A DNA stretch of 5,271 nucleotides from Candidatus Methanogasteraceae archaeon UBA261 (GTDB lineage: Archaea > Halobacteriota > Methanosarcinia > Methanosarcinales > Methanogasteraceae), in the NCBI GenBank assembly GCA_002506015.1, contig DAWR01000061.1, positions 1 through 5,271 on the forward strand, in the 5' to 3' direction. The translations under genes and the position numbers were made by a program. Positions 3,988 through 5,271 of this stretch are shown in pieces. The notes below the pieces were generated by a model. It was not told where the DNA came from and did no database searches. It saw nothing but the letters and a program-made list of their open reading frames with translations. Numbering within the stretch: the stretch's first letter is position 1; every line of letters starts with the position of its first letter.

Positions 3988-5271
3988 ATGAATACGCTGG
4001 AATCTGTACAGGATGTGTTGCATTTTGAGAGGGAAGACAAACAAGCAGCAATTGACGAGATCCGCCGCTCTGTGGAGCATATTGGCGATCTGGAGGTGCG
4101 CAGGGTTGATTGTGAACGCACGCTGGCTGATGCACAGGCAAATTTCGAGAGAACTGCATCCGCGGTTGCGGACATTATCTTGATTCTGGCGGATACTCGG
4201 GAAAAATATGAGCGTGCATCCGCGATATGCGATGAAAACGGTGTAAAAAGCATACAATCAGAGATTGAAGGTGTCCACACTCTTTTGAGTGGCACAGAAT
4301 CTGAAAAAAGAAGAGAAGAGAATATTCTGGGTAATATAAACGATGACCTTGGCAAATTGGAGATCGCAGAGGAAGAAAAAATTAACTCTGTGGAACAACA
4401 AGTGGTAAATGCGATTGATAGGATAAAATGCGATCTTACGGAGGTAGACCTGGAGATAGAAGAGTCTGAAGGAAAAGAGCTGTCTATAGAAAGCCAGGAA
4501 CAATTGATCAAGCAACATCTGGAAATACTCGATAAAAAAGAATCAGAACTGAATGATATAAAAAAGGAGTGTAGTGATGTAGAAAGGTCGCTAAATGCAG
4601 TGAAATGCGCACGAAAATTGGCAGAGGACGATGTAAAGAAGAGGGATGTGGGCGCTCCTGTCAAAGAGGCAAAAGAAGAACTGAAAATCGTAAAAGACCG
4701 AGAGAACAAGGCGACGTCTGATCGTAAGAAGGCAAAGCGTGGTCTGTTGTTTGCGAAGGGTGAAAAGCGAGAACGGTTGACCAAAGTAGCCGAAACTTCA
4801 GAAAACAACCTCAAGAAGTTGAAAATTGAGATAGAGGATGCAAAAAAAGCTGTTGATATAGCAAAGGCGGATGCCAAGAAGGAACCTGCCAGAATGCGCG
4901 CTGCGCGGGGTGGTCTTTCCAGAATACAGAAAAAAGAGGATAAATTGAGGGAATGCCTGCATGAAAAGGAGAAACAAGTGGAAATTGCTGAGCAAGAGAT
5001 CACATCTGCGGGCATCGAGTTCAACAAAGCGAGATCGGATCTTGGATGGGTGCGGTGGAACCTGGACAATCTGAACGATACGTATGCCAGAAAGCAGAGA
5101 CTGATAATAGATCTGGAAGATGAAGAGAAGAGACTCGAAGATGTCCGAAATGTGAGGGCGCGAACAGAATCATTCGATGAGCTACACATCCCCGTGGAAG
5201 AGTCACAGAATCAATTGAGCGGCGCAGAGGACACCCTACGTGCGCTGGAAACTAACTTGAACAATTTGGAG
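3988..5271 (+). CDS. Long coiled-coil protein, 3' end beyond the window
   Basis: The frame is open from ATG at 3988 to the window edge, 428 codons without a stop. GGAGTGG lies 6 bases upstream, and an in-frame TAA at 3970-3972 limits the start to this ATG or a TTG two codons earlier. The product is rich in Glu, Lys, Asp, Arg, Leu and Ile with heptad-like spacing almost throughout, and is expected to be an extended coiled coil. Prolines at 224, 300 and 402 divide it into rods of about 220, 75 and 100 residues. A strongly basic patch (about 246-264, RKKAKRGLLFAKGEKRERL) and a Trp-bearing segment (351-362, DLGWVRWNLDNL) stand out. There is no signal peptide, membrane helix or N-terminal Walker A (GxxxxGK[ST]), so it is not an ordinary SMC or Rad50 protein. 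G+C is lower than in the operon. Function is unknown; a structural, scaffold or tethering role is a guess. A C-terminal domain may lie outside the window. Confidence 0.85.
   Translation, partial: MNTLESVQDVLHFEREDKQAAIDEIRRSVEHIGDLEVRRVDCERTLADAQANFERTASAVADIILILADTREKYERASAICDENGVKSIQSEIEGVHTLLSGTESEKRREENILGNINDDLGKLEIAEEEKINSVEQQVVNAIDRIKCDLTEVDLEIEESEGKELSIESQEQLIKQHLEILDKKESELNDIKKECSDVERSLNAVKCARKLAEDDVKKRDVGAPVKEAKEELKIVKDRENKATSDRKKAKRGLLFAKGEKRERLTKVAETSENNLKKLKIEIEDAKKAVDIAKADAKKEPARMRAARGGLSRIQKKEDKLRECLHEKEKQVEIAEQEITSAGIEFNKARSDLGWVRWNLDNLNDTYARKQRLIIDLEDEEKRLEDVRNVRARTESFDELHIPVEESQNQLSGAEDTLRALETNLNNLE

Noticed and set aside
3923..4159. N-terminal extension of the DUF366 frame by 79 codons
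   Set aside because: It would overlap the divergent gene, has no family motif, and the ATG at 3922 begins exactly where DUF366 proteins usually begin.
3945..5189. 414-codon open frame on the minus strand opposite the coiled-coil gene
   Set aside because: Its product is a Ser/Phe/Arg-rich low-complexity chain, as expected when Glu/Lys/Arg codons are read in reverse. It overlaps the divergent promoter and part of the DUF366 frame, and the plus strand has a better start and a credible protein.
3988..5271. SMC or Rad50 ATPase as identity of the coiled-coil gene
   Set aside because: The N-terminal 150 residues lack Walker A and the ATPase-head pattern; coiled coil begins almost at residue 1.

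Overview
The window reads as archaeal chromosome, most likely a methanogen- or ANME-related member of the Halobacteriota/Euryarchaeota. The pointers are a geranylgeranyl-reductase-family flavoprotein with the full archaeal lipid-reductase signature, archaeal-type TATA boxes about 25 bases before inferred transcript starts, a probable leaderless mRNA, and an HTH regulator and a DUF366 protein of kinds I associate with methanogenic archaea. The lineage is my judgement from gene content; no rRNA or other marker is present.

Layout. Bases 1-174 hold no gene I can support, but end in a promoter. Two small plus-strand genes follow (175-489, phasin-like helical protein; 501-653, a 50-residue SAP/Rho_N-like protein), 11 bases apart and probably co-transcribed. 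A convergent junction (654-718) with a weak hairpin separates them from a minus-strand cluster that reads right to left: DUF366 protein (3922-3353), HTH regulator with a PrpR_N-like C-terminal part (3338-2820), three-helix membrane protein with an acidic outside tail (2791-1898), and geranylgeranyl-reductase-family protein (1888-719). Gaps are 14, 28 and 9 bases, and the last ribosome-binding site overlaps the preceding stop codon, so this looks like one operon. A 65-base divergent promoter region (3923-3987) then leads into a plus-strand gene (3988 onward) for a long coiled-coil protein that is still open at the window edge after 428 codons.

How they may work together. The minus-strand operon plausibly couples a lipid side-chain reductase to a membrane protein and a ligand-sensing regulator, with a DUF366 protein whose central motifs remind me of lipoate/biotin ligases. 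The theme of membrane-lipid or cofactor metabolism is inference. The coiled-coil gene is compositionally different (about 39% G+C in a hand-counted 180-base sample, against about 60% in samples of the operon) and has no evident functional link to the operon beyond the shared promoter region. No mobile element, CRISPR array or RNA gene was seen.
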